DNA of 64,000 nucleotides from Lacrimispora xylanolytica (GTDB taxonomy: Bacteria; Bacillota; Clostridia; Lachnospirales; Lachnospiraceae), in assembly GCF_026723765.1 (NCBI RefSeq), contig NZ_CP113524.1, positions 4,241,501 through 4,305,500 of the forward strand, written 5' to 3'. A model generated the notes under the pieces. It did no database searches. It saw only the letters and a program-made list of their open reading frames with translations, and was not told the DNA's origin. The first letter of the stretch is position 1. Each line of letters starts with the position of its first letter. Below, one piece after another: positions 56,191 to 64,000 of this stretch. Position numbers and translations under genes: made by a program.

Positions 56191-56385
56191 TTATCCTCTT
56201 AAAATTACCGACGGACCAGAAGCTCCTGATGCTGAGGTTGAGGAATTACTACTATTATTTCCATTAGAGTTTATAAATAAAAAGCAAGAACAACTACAAC
56301 TGCCGCAAGTGCAACCTCCACAACTGCAAGAATAAGCCTCAACACTATTTTCTATAATGGAATTACTTTTTCTTAATTTACGCAT
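56191..56385 (-). CDS. Cys-rich RiPP precursor peptide (Clo7bot-like)
   Basis: A 64-residue peptide. The leader is basic then acidic (MRKLRKSNSIIENSVEAY). The core begins SCSCGGCTCGSCSCSC, with seven cysteines at 20, 22, 25, 27, 30, 32 and 34. A hydrophobic FLFI follows, then an Asn/Ser/Gly-rich tail ending PSVILRG. Seven cysteines after a VEAYSC junction fit the clostridial Clo7bot/CLI_3235-type precursors as I recall them. ATG 56383-56385 lies seven bases after GGAGG; the longer frame from 56409 has no such site. The maturase next door would crosslink cysteines to neighbouring residues. Tail Ser and Gly residues could be partners or a carrier segment (inference). Confidence 0.85.
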   Translation of the reverse strand: MRKLRKSNSIIENSVEAYSCSCGGCTCGSCSCSCFLFINSNGNNSSNSSTSASGASGPSVILRG

Positions 56386-56469
56386 ATTTTCCCTCCTTTC
56401 TACGCACATAATTCCACCAACTCATATACCTAAGTCTAATTGAATGGTGAAAATACATTATGTGTATAC

Positions 56470-56766
56470 TCAACAAAATGATATAATATCATTGTTGGCA
56501 GCTGAATCAGATATATGATTCATAATTGAATCAACAACGTTATTAAAACTATAATTTGTAAATAAATCAAAAAGGCTATCATTAATATCAAAGTCAAACT
56601 TCTTACTCGCATTTAATAGTATATATACAAACAATTCAGAAGATATATTATATTTTTCATTAAACAGACAATCATCAAATTTATCAATACTGACACCAGA
56701 TACGTCGTTTATAATCGATTTCAACTCATTTTGAACGTCACTACGTTTTAAATTATTGTTAACCAT
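56470..56766 (-). CDS. Acyl-carrier-like protein of the peptide cluster
   Basis: A 98-residue acidic, helical protein with the length and helix pattern of an acyl carrier protein (VQNELKSIINDVSGVSID; FVYILLNASKKFDFDINDSL; SFNNVVDSIMNHI). The standard DSL phosphopantetheine site is not present at the start of helix 2; the nearest equivalent is NISSELF, whose serines might or might not be modified. It matches the acyl carrier-related family described beside clostridial Cys-rich peptides. ATG 56764-56766 follows GGAGG at eight bases. Lies between the unknown protein (21 bases) and the precursor. Confidence 0.7.
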   Translation of the reverse strand: MVNNNLKRSDVQNELKSIINDVSGVSIDKFDDCLFNEKYNISSELFVYILLNASKKFDFDINDSLFDLFTNYSFNNVVDSIMNHISDSAANNDIISFC

Positions 56767-56787
56767 AATATTTACCTCCATCAACGT

Positions 56788-57864
56788 CTATAATTGCGCT
56801 GGATTTGCCTGTAATTCATTTTCTATTTTTTGAAATACTCTGTTAATGTCATCATCACTAAAGGATGAAAAAACAGTATACTGATCACTTATAGTATCGA
56901 ATGCTAATTGAGATTTAACAAACTCTGTAGTTATATATAAGTATTCAAGCTTATCAGGATCATCAACGTCTTTTAATACACTGGTGTTTGAAACTCCAAA
57001 ATATCTTGCATCTACATCTAATCTATATTTACAAAATAGTCTAACTTCCTCTAGAAATTCATCATTATAATCACCAAAATGCATATTAACAATTCCTATA
57101 TCGCTTTTTATTGAGCTTTGTATTATAAAAGGATTTATACCTAAACCATTTAGATTACTATCATTGTATTTCATAATAGGATTTGGCACTCCAAGCAAGA
57201 TAATATCAGGCTTTTCCACTAAACAATGCTTATGTATAAACCGATTAAATCCTATCGCCTTAAGAAACGGATCTACTTTAGCATTGAACATAAAATCAGG
57301 TATATCGAGACAACCTATATTATTCATGAAATCATGTGATCCTATTTGTAAGACTCGATATCCCTTACTTAAAAAATACTTTCTAGCCATAAACTCAGTT
57401 TGCAATTGACCACATTTCTCACCAATTGAAAATATTGAGATAATAGGTACCTCTATTGTTAACATTTTATGGGGAGTTGGAATATCTGTTAAAACTTCAT
57501 TGCTATCTCCTAAGCCCACGTATTGAGTACTTAATTCGAAATGCTTCGATATATCTTCAGAAACTATAACCTCTTTTCCTAACTCTTTAGAAAAATCAAA
57601 GAGTTTCTTATATAGTTTATTATTTATAAATTCCTCACTACTTGTAAGATAGAGCAGATCACTTTCTTGTATCTTTTCCTCATAATTTATAAATAATTTT
57701 ATATTAGCAAACGAGCCTCCGTCTAACCTGGAAATATCGCAGCCTTCCAATACGTTAAGTTCTGGCGCTAATAATGCTATTGGTTCATATTCACCCATGA
57801 ATGCATACCTTACTAGAGTTGCATTATCGTAATCGACTGGGAAAATTGCTATCTTTTTATACAT
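56788..57864 (-). CDS. Peptide maturation system protein of unknown function (TIGR04066-like)
   Basis: A 358-residue cytoplasmic protein. It begins with a sugar- or nucleotide-fold-like strand (YKKIAIFPVDYDNATLVRYAFMGEYEP). A central SIFSIGEKCGQLQTEFMARKYF stretch recalls nucleotide-binding loops but lacks a P-loop lysine. Later KPDIILLGVPNPIMKY and IGIVNMHFGDYNDEFLEEV look like a second alpha/beta half. From memory this matches the uncharacterised family found only with this maturase and acyl-carrier-like protein. ATG 57862-57864 follows GGAGG at nine bases and overlaps the maturase stop by eight bases. Confidence 0.7.
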   Translation of the reverse strand: MYKKIAIFPVDYDNATLVRYAFMGEYEPIALLAPELNVLEGCDISRLDGGSFANIKLFINYEEKIQESDLLYLTSSEEFINNKLYKKLFDFSKELGKEVIVSEDISKHFELSTQYVGLGDSNEVLTDIPTPHKMLTIEVPIISIFSIGEKCGQLQTEFMARKYFLSKGYRVLQIGSHDFMNNIGCLDIPDFMFNAKVDPFLKAIGFNRFIHKHCLVEKPDIILLGVPNPIMKYNDSNLNGLGINPFIIQSSIKSDIGIVNMHFGDYNDEFLEEVRLFCKYRLDVDARYFGVSNTSVLKDVDDPDKLEYLYITTEFVKSQLAFDTISDQYTVFSSFSDDDINRVFQKIENELQANPAQL

Positions 57865-59275
57865 TATAAAGCTCCTCCATTTTATCAAAATCAACATTAT
57901 TCTCTTTTAGCAGGCATATAGTTTTTAATTTTTCTATCGTATCATACATAGCGCTTTCGCAACGAGCAAGCTTCATACCTTCCACAAGCTCTTTTGTATT
58001 ATCTGCAGATGCTGCGCACATACCACAATAAATAAAATTCCAACAATTCTTACATTTATCAGCTGTTACTTTTCCCGGATTAAGTACAACTCTAGCCTTT
58101 TCGAGATCATATCCCGAGTAGATATTGCCGATTTTCATTATTTCTGATTCTTCGCTAACCCTTTCACAAGGAAAGATATTACCATCTACATCTATCATCG
58201 GGCGTCTGGCCCCAGGTATACAAGGTCCACCTGGATGTGTTATTCTAGCTAAACCATTAATTCCGCTCAGTTCTTTATGCATACGTAGTATTTTGGGTAT
58301 TTCATGAATGAACAATCTGGAAACTTTATTTTTATTTATTAGACCAAGAGCAGATAAAAGTAGCTTAGTACGTTGAACCTTATAATTTATGGAATATAAA
58401 TCATCATATTGTATAGGTTCTTCTACATAGAAGTCATTCATAATCCCCATCCTCAGATTATTATCTTGAATGATATCATTTGCATCAAAAAAATCGTTTA
58501 CGCACCTAAAATCTGTACCAGGAGCTACAACTGTGTTAAAACTGATTTTTCTAAAAAAGTCGGGATACTTATCTCTAATATATAAAAGATTCTCCATTAT
58601 TTTATCAAAGGATCCAGTACCATTAGCAAAAACTCTATTATGATCATGCAACTCCTTGGGACCATCCAGACTTATAATAACATCAAACTTTTTATCCATT
58701 AAAAACTCTATATTATCATCATTAAACATAGTGCCATTTGTTGTCATAGAATACGTTATACTTTTATATGGATACCTTTCGTCTATGTAACCCATTAACC
58801 TTTTAATCTTATTGAACTCTAACAAAGGTTCTCCACCATAAAAACCAATATCAACCTTTTTCGAGTTAGTTGAATGCTTCATTAAGAAATCAATACTTTT
58901 TTGCATGATTTCATAGGACATTACCCTATTTGAATGTGTCCGATTATTATATTTATTACCAGAATAAGCGCAGTAAGAACACCGCAAATTACAATTTTGA
59001 GTGAGTTGCAATGTAAGCTTTTCAATCTTGTTCTCAAGATGAAATTGCATAAACCTGTCCTGAGGATGTTCTATTTGTTCGACCGGATTTTCTTGGCAAT
59101 ATCCTTTTTCCTGAAAGAGTTGAAGTAGCTCAAGATCCTTCGCATCCGGCCTTTTCTGATGAATTCTACAAAATGAATTATACTCATCATCATCTACAGC
59201 CAAGATTGAATTTGTTCCCCTGTCATAAATATACTTTCCAAAAGCAGTAAAGAAAGGTTTAATAACAACATTCAT
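57857..59275 (-). CDS. Radical SAM/SPASM Cys-rich peptide maturase (CcpM-like)
   Basis: A 472-residue enzyme. Residues 1-80 resemble the PqqD-like recognition domain of RiPP enzymes (GKYIYDRGTNSILAVDDDEYN). The radical SAM cluster is C95, C99, C102 in QNCNLRCSYCAYSG, with GFYGGEPLLEF after it. The C-terminal SPASM domain has GPCIPGARRPMIDVDGNIFPCERV and CKNCWNFIYCGMCAAS plus a final Cys in LARC, enough for two more iron-sulphur clusters. Such enzymes form thioether crosslinks on cysteine in sactipeptides and ranthipeptides, which is the likely job on the seven-Cys precursor. Its ATG overlaps the exporter stop by one base. Confidence 0.9.
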   Translation of the reverse strand: MNVVIKPFFTAFGKYIYDRGTNSILAVDDDEYNSFCRIHQKRPDAKDLELLQLFQEKGYCQENPVEQIEHPQDRFMQFHLENKIEKLTLQLTQNCNLRCSYCAYSGNKYNNRTHSNRVMSYEIMQKSIDFLMKHSTNSKKVDIGFYGGEPLLEFNKIKRLMGYIDERYPYKSITYSMTTNGTMFNDDNIEFLMDKKFDVIISLDGPKELHDHNRVFANGTGSFDKIMENLLYIRDKYPDFFRKISFNTVVAPGTDFRCVNDFFDANDIIQDNNLRMGIMNDFYVEEPIQYDDLYSINYKVQRTKLLLSALGLINKNKVSRLFIHEIPKILRMHKELSGINGLARITHPGGPCIPGARRPMIDVDGNIFPCERVSEESEIMKIGNIYSGYDLEKARVVLNPGKVTADKCKNCWNFIYCGMCAASADNTKELVEGMKLARCESAMYDTIEKLKTICLLKENNVDFDKMEELYNV

Positions 59276-60999
59276 CAGTTTTCATCCCCCTGTGTTAGAA
59301 TTTTATATAAATCACTATTTTTAGTCACAAGTTCTTCAAAAGTTCCAGTGTCAGTAATCATGCCATTATCAATTACAAAAATCTTATCAAGTCTTCTCAA
59401 TATATCTTCCCGATGGCTAATTACAATAACAATATCATACAAGTCTTGCTGTATAATAAATTGATTAAATTTTCGTTCTGCCACTATATCAAAGTTGGCA
59501 GTTGCCTCATCTAAAACCAAAATATTTCCACACTTTGCTAAAGTTCTAGCTAAAGCTACCTTTTGCCTTTCACCTCCAGATAATTTCGATCCATTAAATC
59601 CTACCAGGCTATCTATACCCTCAGGCAACGAATCAATAAACTCAACTGCTGTTGTTAGCTCTATGTAATGTCGAATTTCATCATCCGATAGATTACCTAT
59701 TATATTTATGTTGTTCCTTATACTTTCATCAAAGAGACTAATATTTTGATTCATAATGCTAAATAAGTTTCGATAATCACCTAGTGCTAATTTGCGAATA
59801 TCAACTCCATTTATTTTAATTGTTCCAGATACTGGCTCATAAAAACGTAGCATTAAGTTAATGATGGAGGTTTTACCTGAACCATTAACCCCAATAAAGC
59901 CTACTTTCTCACCTTGATGAATAGTAAAATTTATTAAGCGTAATACAGCATCTTTGTTACCATAGGCAAATGAAACATTATCAAATGATAAACTCTTCAC
60001 TTCGTTATAGCTATTATCCATACAAATACCACACTCATCTTCTACCTCATTTTCAAAATACTCCATAAACCTCTTAAACGATGGAATAGAGCTTTGTAAT
60101 CTATAAGCTAAATTAGATAGAAGAGATATGGGCTGTAAAACATACATGGAATAAGATATGAATGCGAACAATCCTCCTATAGTGAGTTGATCTCGAAAAA
60201 TTAGTATTGCACCCAATAAATTCAAACCGTGAGTAAATATCATGCCAAGTGTTTGGCTTGATATATTTGAATAATTATCCAAATACTCCATTTTTGTTTC
60301 TAAGTTCATCATTTTCATTTTAGAGGATTTAAACTCACTCATTCTCATATCCTGAAGGTTCCAAAGCTTAATAACCTCAATATTTTTAAAAATTTCTCCA
60401 AACCAGATAGAAAAACTCTCATTTAACTTCATTAAAGTCGCAAAATAATTACTTCTTATTGATGAGATATAGTTTTTTATAAGTAACTCAAGAGGCATAA
60501 TGGCCAATATAAAAATAGTTAATCTCCAATCAATAAGGCTAAGACCAATTATACCGCCAATTATTTTAAAAAAACTAACTACAGTTTGAAGTAGACCACT
60601 ATTTATTATTTGAGTAATATTTGAAATATCACTATAGACATTGCCTATAGTTTTTAAAAAATTATTATCTTTGTGATAAGCCATCTTTAATCTAATTGAG
60701 TGACGTATAGCATCATACATCAAGTTAAACGATATCTGCCTATTCACAAACTGGTAATGAACGAATTGAACAAATGTTAGTATTTGCTCTATTATAAAAA
60801 GGGAAAATATATACAATGTATAACGTAAAACTACATTTAAGTCACCTTCAGCGATTCCTTTATCAAATAACTCCTTTTGTATCATTGGGTACATTACCCC
60901 TAATACGGAAACAACAATCATACAAAAAATTATAATTATGATTCTTATTTTAAATGGACCAAATTGCTTAAAGATAAATTTAATAACATCTTTATTCAT
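59275..60999 (-). CDS. ABC exporter (membrane and ATPase domains fused) of the peptide cluster
   Basis: A 574-residue half-transporter: six membrane helices (about residues 15-300, starting IRIIIIIFCMIVVSVLGVM), then an ATPase with Walker A GVNGSGKTS, signature SKLSGGERQKV, Walker B NILVLDEATANFD and H-loop ISHRED. It would act as a homodimer to export the matured peptide. There is no N-terminal C39 peptidase domain, so leader removal needs another enzyme such as the S8 protease. First gene of the cluster; ATG 60999 follows AGGGGAGAAGT. Confidence 0.9.
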   Translation of the reverse strand: MNKDVIKFIFKQFGPFKIRIIIIIFCMIVVSVLGVMYPMIQKELFDKGIAEGDLNVVLRYTLYIFSLFIIEQILTFVQFVHYQFVNRQISFNLMYDAIRHSIRLKMAYHKDNNFLKTIGNVYSDISNITQIINSGLLQTVVSFFKIIGGIIGLSLIDWRLTIFILAIMPLELLIKNYISSIRSNYFATLMKLNESFSIWFGEIFKNIEVIKLWNLQDMRMSEFKSSKMKMMNLETKMEYLDNYSNISSQTLGMIFTHGLNLLGAILIFRDQLTIGGLFAFISYSMYVLQPISLLSNLAYRLQSSIPSFKRFMEYFENEVEDECGICMDNSYNEVKSLSFDNVSFAYGNKDAVLRLINFTIHQGEKVGFIGVNGSGKTSIINLMLRFYEPVSGTIKINGVDIRKLALGDYRNLFSIMNQNISLFDESIRNNINIIGNLSDDEIRHYIELTTAVEFIDSLPEGIDSLVGFNGSKLSGGERQKVALARTLAKCGNILVLDEATANFDIVAERKFNQFIIQQDLYDIVIVISHREDILRRLDKIFVIDNGMITDTGTFEELVTKNSDLYKILTQGDEN

Positions 61000-61502
61000 A
61001 CTTCTCCCCTATCAGCTAAATATTCAGCTTTAGCTATTCTTAAAAGTAAAAATATATAATATGCTATTACAAATTCTACATGTTATCATAGAGTAATGCT
61101 TATATAAACATACACTTTTACGTTAATTATAAAAATTATTATGCTTAAGGAAATAAACGATATTTTCAACTTTTCAGTTTAATAATCTAGAAAGTATTAA
61201 AATACAGAGCAAGTGAGAAAGATTAGTTGTTTTGATTTGTATTAGTAGTTAGATCCCATTACTTTTATAGATTTAAAGTTCTATTAATTAGCATTATATA
61301 ACATATTTCACAAATTTTCTAGCATAATTTGAAAATACTACATTTTTAAAATCATAAGTATAACTATATATTTAATTATACAAATATACTAAACTATTAG
61401 TGCTATAATTGATAAACTTTACTGCAAGGATGTAACTACATTGTACAAATATGTTCTTGCCAAATAAAATGCTTATTCCAGAGTCATTATTTAATTCAAA
61501 TA
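61000..61502. other. Long AT-rich region upstream of the peptide cluster
   Basis: About 500 very AT-rich bases with no supportable ORF. It must hold the promoter of the leftward cluster; several TATAAT-like boxes exist but none has a clear -35. A small dyad AGCTAAA/TTTAGCT at about 61017-61038 lies in the likely 5' leader of the exporter gene. Confidence 0.6.
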
Positions 61503-61534
61503 AAAAAGACTCCACACGTTCATGTGAAGTCTTC
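61503..61534 (-). terminator. Terminator of the rpsF-ssb-rpsR operon
   Basis: AAGACTTCAC...GTGGAGTCTT hairpin followed by TTTTTT on the minus strand, 32 bases past the rpsR stop. Confidence 0.85.
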
Positions 61535-61565
61535 CTCAATAAGCCAACCCTTATAAAATAAGGAT

Positions 61566-61832
61566 TTACTCCATTGTATAAGGCATAAGAGCGATGTGTC
61601 TAGCTCTCTTAATAGCAACGGTAAGTGCTCTCTGGTGCTTAGCACAGTTGCCTGTGATACGTCTAGGAAGGATTTTTCCTCTCTCAGATACATATCTTTT
61701 TAATTTATTTGCGTCTTTAAAATCAATTACGCCGTTCTTCTCGCCACAGAATACGCAAACTTTTTTTCTTCTACGCATTCCGCCTCTTTTGAACTTAGCG
61801 CCATCAGCTTTATCATTTCTGTTGAATGCCAT
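61566..61832 (-). CDS. rpsR: Ribosomal protein S18
   Basis: An 88-residue S18 with the conserved [51 protein letters not shown] core (given here only as start VIDFKD and end ALMPY). The N-terminus carries an [12 protein letters not shown] zinc-type Cys pair. Last gene of the rpsF-ssb-rpsR operon; good GGAGG site. Confidence 0.97.
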   Translation of the reverse strand: MAFNRNDKADGAKFKRGGMRRRKKVCVFCGEKNGVIDFKDANKLKRYVSERGKILPRRITGNCAKHQRALTVAIKRARHIALMPYTME

Positions 61833-61853
61833 TGGTACTACCTCCTATCAGAT

Positions 61854-62303
61854 TTAGTTGAATGGAAGTCCTTCGTCTTCGACTCCATCCGGGATATTCA
61901 TAAATCCATCGCCGATTGCACTGGAAGGAGTTGGTCTGGAAGTTGGCTGGTATCCGCCTTCTCCTGATGCTCCGCCTTTGCTGTCTGCGAATTCCTGATC
62001 TTCTACAACGATATCTGTTGTATAAACCTTTACGCCGTCTTTATTCGTATAACTTCCAGTCTGGATCCTTCCGGAAACCAATACTCTCATACCCTGACGG
62101 AAATACTTCTCTGCAAACTCTCCTGCCTTGTCAAACGCAACACAGTTGATAAAATCAGCAGTCTGTTCATTGCCATCCTGATTTCTGCGGCCTCTGCGGT
62201 CAACAGCAAGGCTGTACCTTGCGATTGCCATGGAGCGCTCACCTTGGGAATATCTTACTTCTGGATCACGGGTCAATCTGCCCATAAGGATTACTTTGTT
62301 CAT
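61854..62303 (-). CDS. ssb: Single-stranded DNA-binding protein
   Basis: A 149-residue SSB: OB fold starting MNKVILMGRLTRDPEVRYSQ, RRGRRNQDGNEQTADFINC, GRIQTGSYTNKDG, a Gly/Pro/Ser-rich linker and the acidic interaction tip ending GLPFN. Between rpsF and rpsR, the usual Firmicute order. Confidence 0.96.
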   Translation of the reverse strand: MNKVILMGRLTRDPEVRYSQGERSMAIARYSLAVDRRGRRNQDGNEQTADFINCVAFDKAGEFAEKYFRQGMRVLVSGRIQTGSYTNKDGVKVYTTDIVVEDQEFADSKGGASGEGGYQPTSRPTPSSAIGDGFMNIPDGVEDEGLPFN

Positions 62304-62325
62304 ACGATCACGCTTTCTTTATCTA

Positions 62326-62613
62326 TTATGCCTCTTGTCTTACGCATAAGTATCTGATAACCGGCTCCATAATACGAATGTGTGCTTCTAACTCATTCGG
62401 TGTTGTGGAATCGCCATCAAATTTGATGAAGTAGTAGAATCCCTCTTTCATCTTCTGAATTTCGTAAGCTAATCTCTTCTTACCCCATTCATCAATGTTG
62501 GTTACAGCGCCGCCGAAACGAGTAATATAACCCGTAACTTTTTCGATAGCTGCTGCTCTCTCTTCATCTTCGAGCTTTGCGTTAATAACAACGGCTAACT
62601 CATATTTGTTCAT
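62326..62613 (-). CDS. rpsF: Ribosomal protein S6
   Basis: A 95-residue S6: MNKYELAVVINAKLEDEERA, GYITRFGGAVTNIDEWGKKR, LAYEIQKMKEGFYYFIKFD. ATG 62611-62613 follows GGAGG; the longer frame to 62664 runs into the leader. First gene of the operon. Confidence 0.96.
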   Translation of the reverse strand: MNKYELAVVINAKLEDEERAAAIEKVTGYITRFGGAVTNIDEWGKKRLAYEIQKMKEGFYYFIKFDGDSTTPNELEAHIRIMEPVIRYLCVRQEA

Positions 62614-62618
62614 GCTTG

Positions 62619-62662
62619 TTACCTCCTTGTGGTCTCTGGCCCCTGCTTTCAGTATCAGGAGC
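62619..62662 (-). promoter_or_regulatory. Leader hairpin pairing the rpsF ribosome-binding site
   Basis: In minus-strand RNA, CCTTG pairs with CAAGG, which includes the start of the AAGGAGG ribosome site. Nested inside is GCTCCTG/CAGGGGC (seven pairs, one G-U). This would limit rpsF translation, as for S6:S18 feedback leaders, though I do not see the CCG element I recall for that motif. Confidence 0.5.
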
Positions 62663-62688
62663 AAGGATTCTCTATGTCACGAGTTAAC

Positions 62689-62717
62689 ATTATACAGGAA
62701 ATATTCTACAAAAGCAA
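62689..62717 (-). promoter_or_regulatory. Promoter of the rpsF-ssb-rpsR operon
   Basis: Minus-strand TTGCTT (62712-62717), 17 bases, perfect TATAAT (62689-62694), giving a leader of about 70 bases. Confidence 0.8.
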
Positions 62718-62764
62718 GTCCTTTTCTTAATTTTAAAGGCTTTTTCCCGCATAAATTGGGGTTT

Positions 62765-62962
62765 TTACTGCTTTGGATTGCCGTCACTGGCTTTTAAGCC
62801 TCTGGTATTCTTTTCCACCAGCTTTCTGGGCACCATAATCATATGTCCACAGCCCATACATTTTAAGCGGAAATCCGCTCCAACTCTTAAGATTTCCCAC
62901 TCCTGACTGCCGCAGGGATGCTGTTTTTTCAGTTTTACAATATCTCCAATTTCATAATTCAT
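62765..62962 (-). CDS. DUF951-family small protein
   Basis: A 65-residue protein: GDIVKLKKQHPCGSQEWEILRVGADFRLKC is preceded by MNYEI and followed by MGCGHMIMVPRKLVEK. The cysteines (PCG, KCMGCGH) suggest a small zinc-binding fold. It is commonly found just before rpsF in Firmicutes. Start ATG 62960-62962 after AGGTG; the frame to 63067 overlaps the reductase gene and is rejected. Function unknown. Confidence 0.85.
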   Translation of the reverse strand: MNYEIGDIVKLKKQHPCGSQEWEILRVGADFRLKCMGCGHMIMVPRKLVEKNTRGLKASDGNPKQ

Positions 62963-63003
62963 AAAAACACCTGCCTGCCCGTTTGGGCCGCCCTTATATC
63001 CAA

Positions 63004-63996
63004 TTATTTTAAAATATTGTCGATGCGCTTTAATTCTTCCTTGGAAAATTCCGTATTTTTCAGACAAGCTACGTTATCCTTTAACTGTGCCACGCTGCTG
63101 GCTCCAATGAGGACTGAAGTCACCGCCTCTTCCCTCAATACCCAGGCAAGTGCCATCTGGGCAAGACTCTGACCTCTTTCCTTTGCCAAATCATTTAACT
63201 GTCTTATAACAGAAAGATTTTCCTCTGATAGGTATCGACCGCCTATGGTGCTTCCTTTTCTGGCTGCCCGGGATCCGCTTGGAACGCCGTTTAGATATCG
63301 GTCTGTAAGAGCACCCTGTGCCAGTGGACTATAGCAGATACAGCCTGTTCCGCTCTCTAAGAGGGTATCAAATAGACCTTCCTCTGCCACTCTCTCAAAC
63401 ATGTTATACCGTGGCTGATGGATGAGGCAGGAGATTCCCATGCCTTTTAAGACCTTAATGGCCTCCTTAGCTTCCTTGCTGCCGTAATTGGAAATACCCA
63501 CATAAAGTGCCTTCCCCTGTCTGACGATGTCAGCAAGAGCGCCCATGGTCTCTTCTATCGGTGTTTCCGGGTCTGGTCTGTGGTGATAGAAGATATCTAC
63601 GTAATCAAGCCCCATACGCTTTAAGCTCTGGTCAAGGCTAGCCATTAAATACTTTCTGGAGCCAAAGTTACCATAGGGTCCGGGCCACATGTCAAATCCT
63701 GCTTTTGTGGAAATGAGCATTTCATCCCGGTATCTGCCAAGATCACTCTTTAATACACTGCCAAAGGTTTCTTCCGCCATACCAAAGTAAGGAGCTCCGT
63801 AGTTATTTGCCAGGTCAAAATGAGTAATACCCATATCAAATGCACTTAAAAGAATGTCTCTCTGGGTGGTGGGCGCCTTCTCCATTCCGAAGTTCTGCCA
63901 CAGCCCTAAAGAAACTCTGGGAAGCATGATTCCACTTTTCCCGCACCGCTTGTATTCCATTGTTTCGTATCTGTTCTTTGCCGCCTCGTACATCAT
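63004..63996 (-). CDS. Aldo/keto reductase (YghZ/L-glyceraldehyde 3-phosphate reductase-like)
   Basis: A 330-residue AKR of the potassium-channel-beta/YghZ branch: GITHFDLANNYG (catalytic D and Y), LISTKAG (K), YVDIFYHHRPDPETPIEET (H), YVGISNYG, and NADPH-binding IGASSVAQLKDNV near the end. The frame is still open at the window edge, so the ATG at 63996 or 63993 is probable but a start just outside cannot be excluded. Confidence 0.88.
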   Translation of the reverse strand: MMYEAAKNRYETMEYKRCGKSGIMLPRVSLGLWQNFGMEKAPTTQRDILLSAFDMGITHFDLANNYGAPYFGMAEETFGSVLKSDLGRYRDEMLISTKAGFDMWPGPYGNFGSRKYLMASLDQSLKRMGLDYVDIFYHHRPDPETPIEETMGALADIVRQGKALYVGISNYGSKEAKEAIKVLKGMGISCLIHQPRYNMFERVAEEGLFDTLLESGTGCICYSPLAQGALTDRYLNGVPSGSRAARKGSTIGGRYLSEENLSVIRQLNDLAKERGQSLAQMALAWVLREEAVTSVLIGASSVAQLKDNVACLKNTEFSKEELKRIDNILK

Positions 63997-64000
63997 AGTT

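Noticed and set aside
61000-61502. tRNA or other RNA gene in the AT-rich gap
   Set aside because: No cloverleaf or strong stems; only short AT dyads.

Overview
The window looks like a chromosome segment of a low-to-mid GC, Gram-positive anaerobe of the Lachnospiraceae (Clostridium cluster XIVa, Lacrimispora-like). This rests on gene types only: YesM/YesN two-component systems beside sugar ABC transporters, a beta-glucoside PTS with LicT control, DUF951-rpsF-ssb-rpsR order, strong GGAGG ribosome sites and several TTG starts. No species can be named from the sequence alone.

Layout. 1-10.4 kb: a LacI-type regulator (cut by the left edge), topoisomerase III, and a NikABCDE/Opp-like importer operon ending in a zinc deacylase, headed by a LysR regulator. 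10.3-16.6 kb: an esterase divergent from a GH31 glycosidase, an AraC regulator and a MATE exporter. Two copies of a ~138-nt structured RNA lie here (10292-10430 and 14076-14214), each with its own promoter and terminator. 16.7-33.1 kb: two carbohydrate import modules. The first is a CUT1 transporter plus GH31 enzyme, divergent from a sensor kinase/regulator pair. The second is a YtfQRT-YjfF-like CUT2 transporter downstream of a second kinase/regulator pair. 33.2-39.5 kb: licT-bglP-bglA-carboxylesterase, with a LicT antiterminator target in front of both licT and bglP. 39.7-54.6 kb: small accessory and housekeeping genes (methyltransferase, ArsR+MATE, VOC proteins, nitroreductase, RpiB-like, SDR, peptide deformylase, cell-wall-binding protein, GNAT, MBL), including a TetR gene that has lost its recognition helix and a gene for a bare signal peptide.

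54.9-61.0 kb is an AT-rich island with a complete ribosomally made peptide (RiPP) cluster, read leftward: ABC exporter, radical SAM/SPASM maturase, a protein of unknown function, an acyl-carrier-like protein, a 64-residue precursor with seven clustered cysteines, and a subtilisin-like protease. It matches the gene set that TIGRFAM-type models describe for clostridial Cys-rich peptides (CcpM maturase, Clo7bot-type precursor). I recall no structure or activity established for its product. The island sits directly downstream of the housekeeping rpsF-ssb-rpsR operon.

The best candidates for new biology are the RiPP cluster, the duplicated small RNA with covarying stems and conserved loops, and a perfect 17-bp inverted repeat spanning the esterase/GH31 divergent promoter region.
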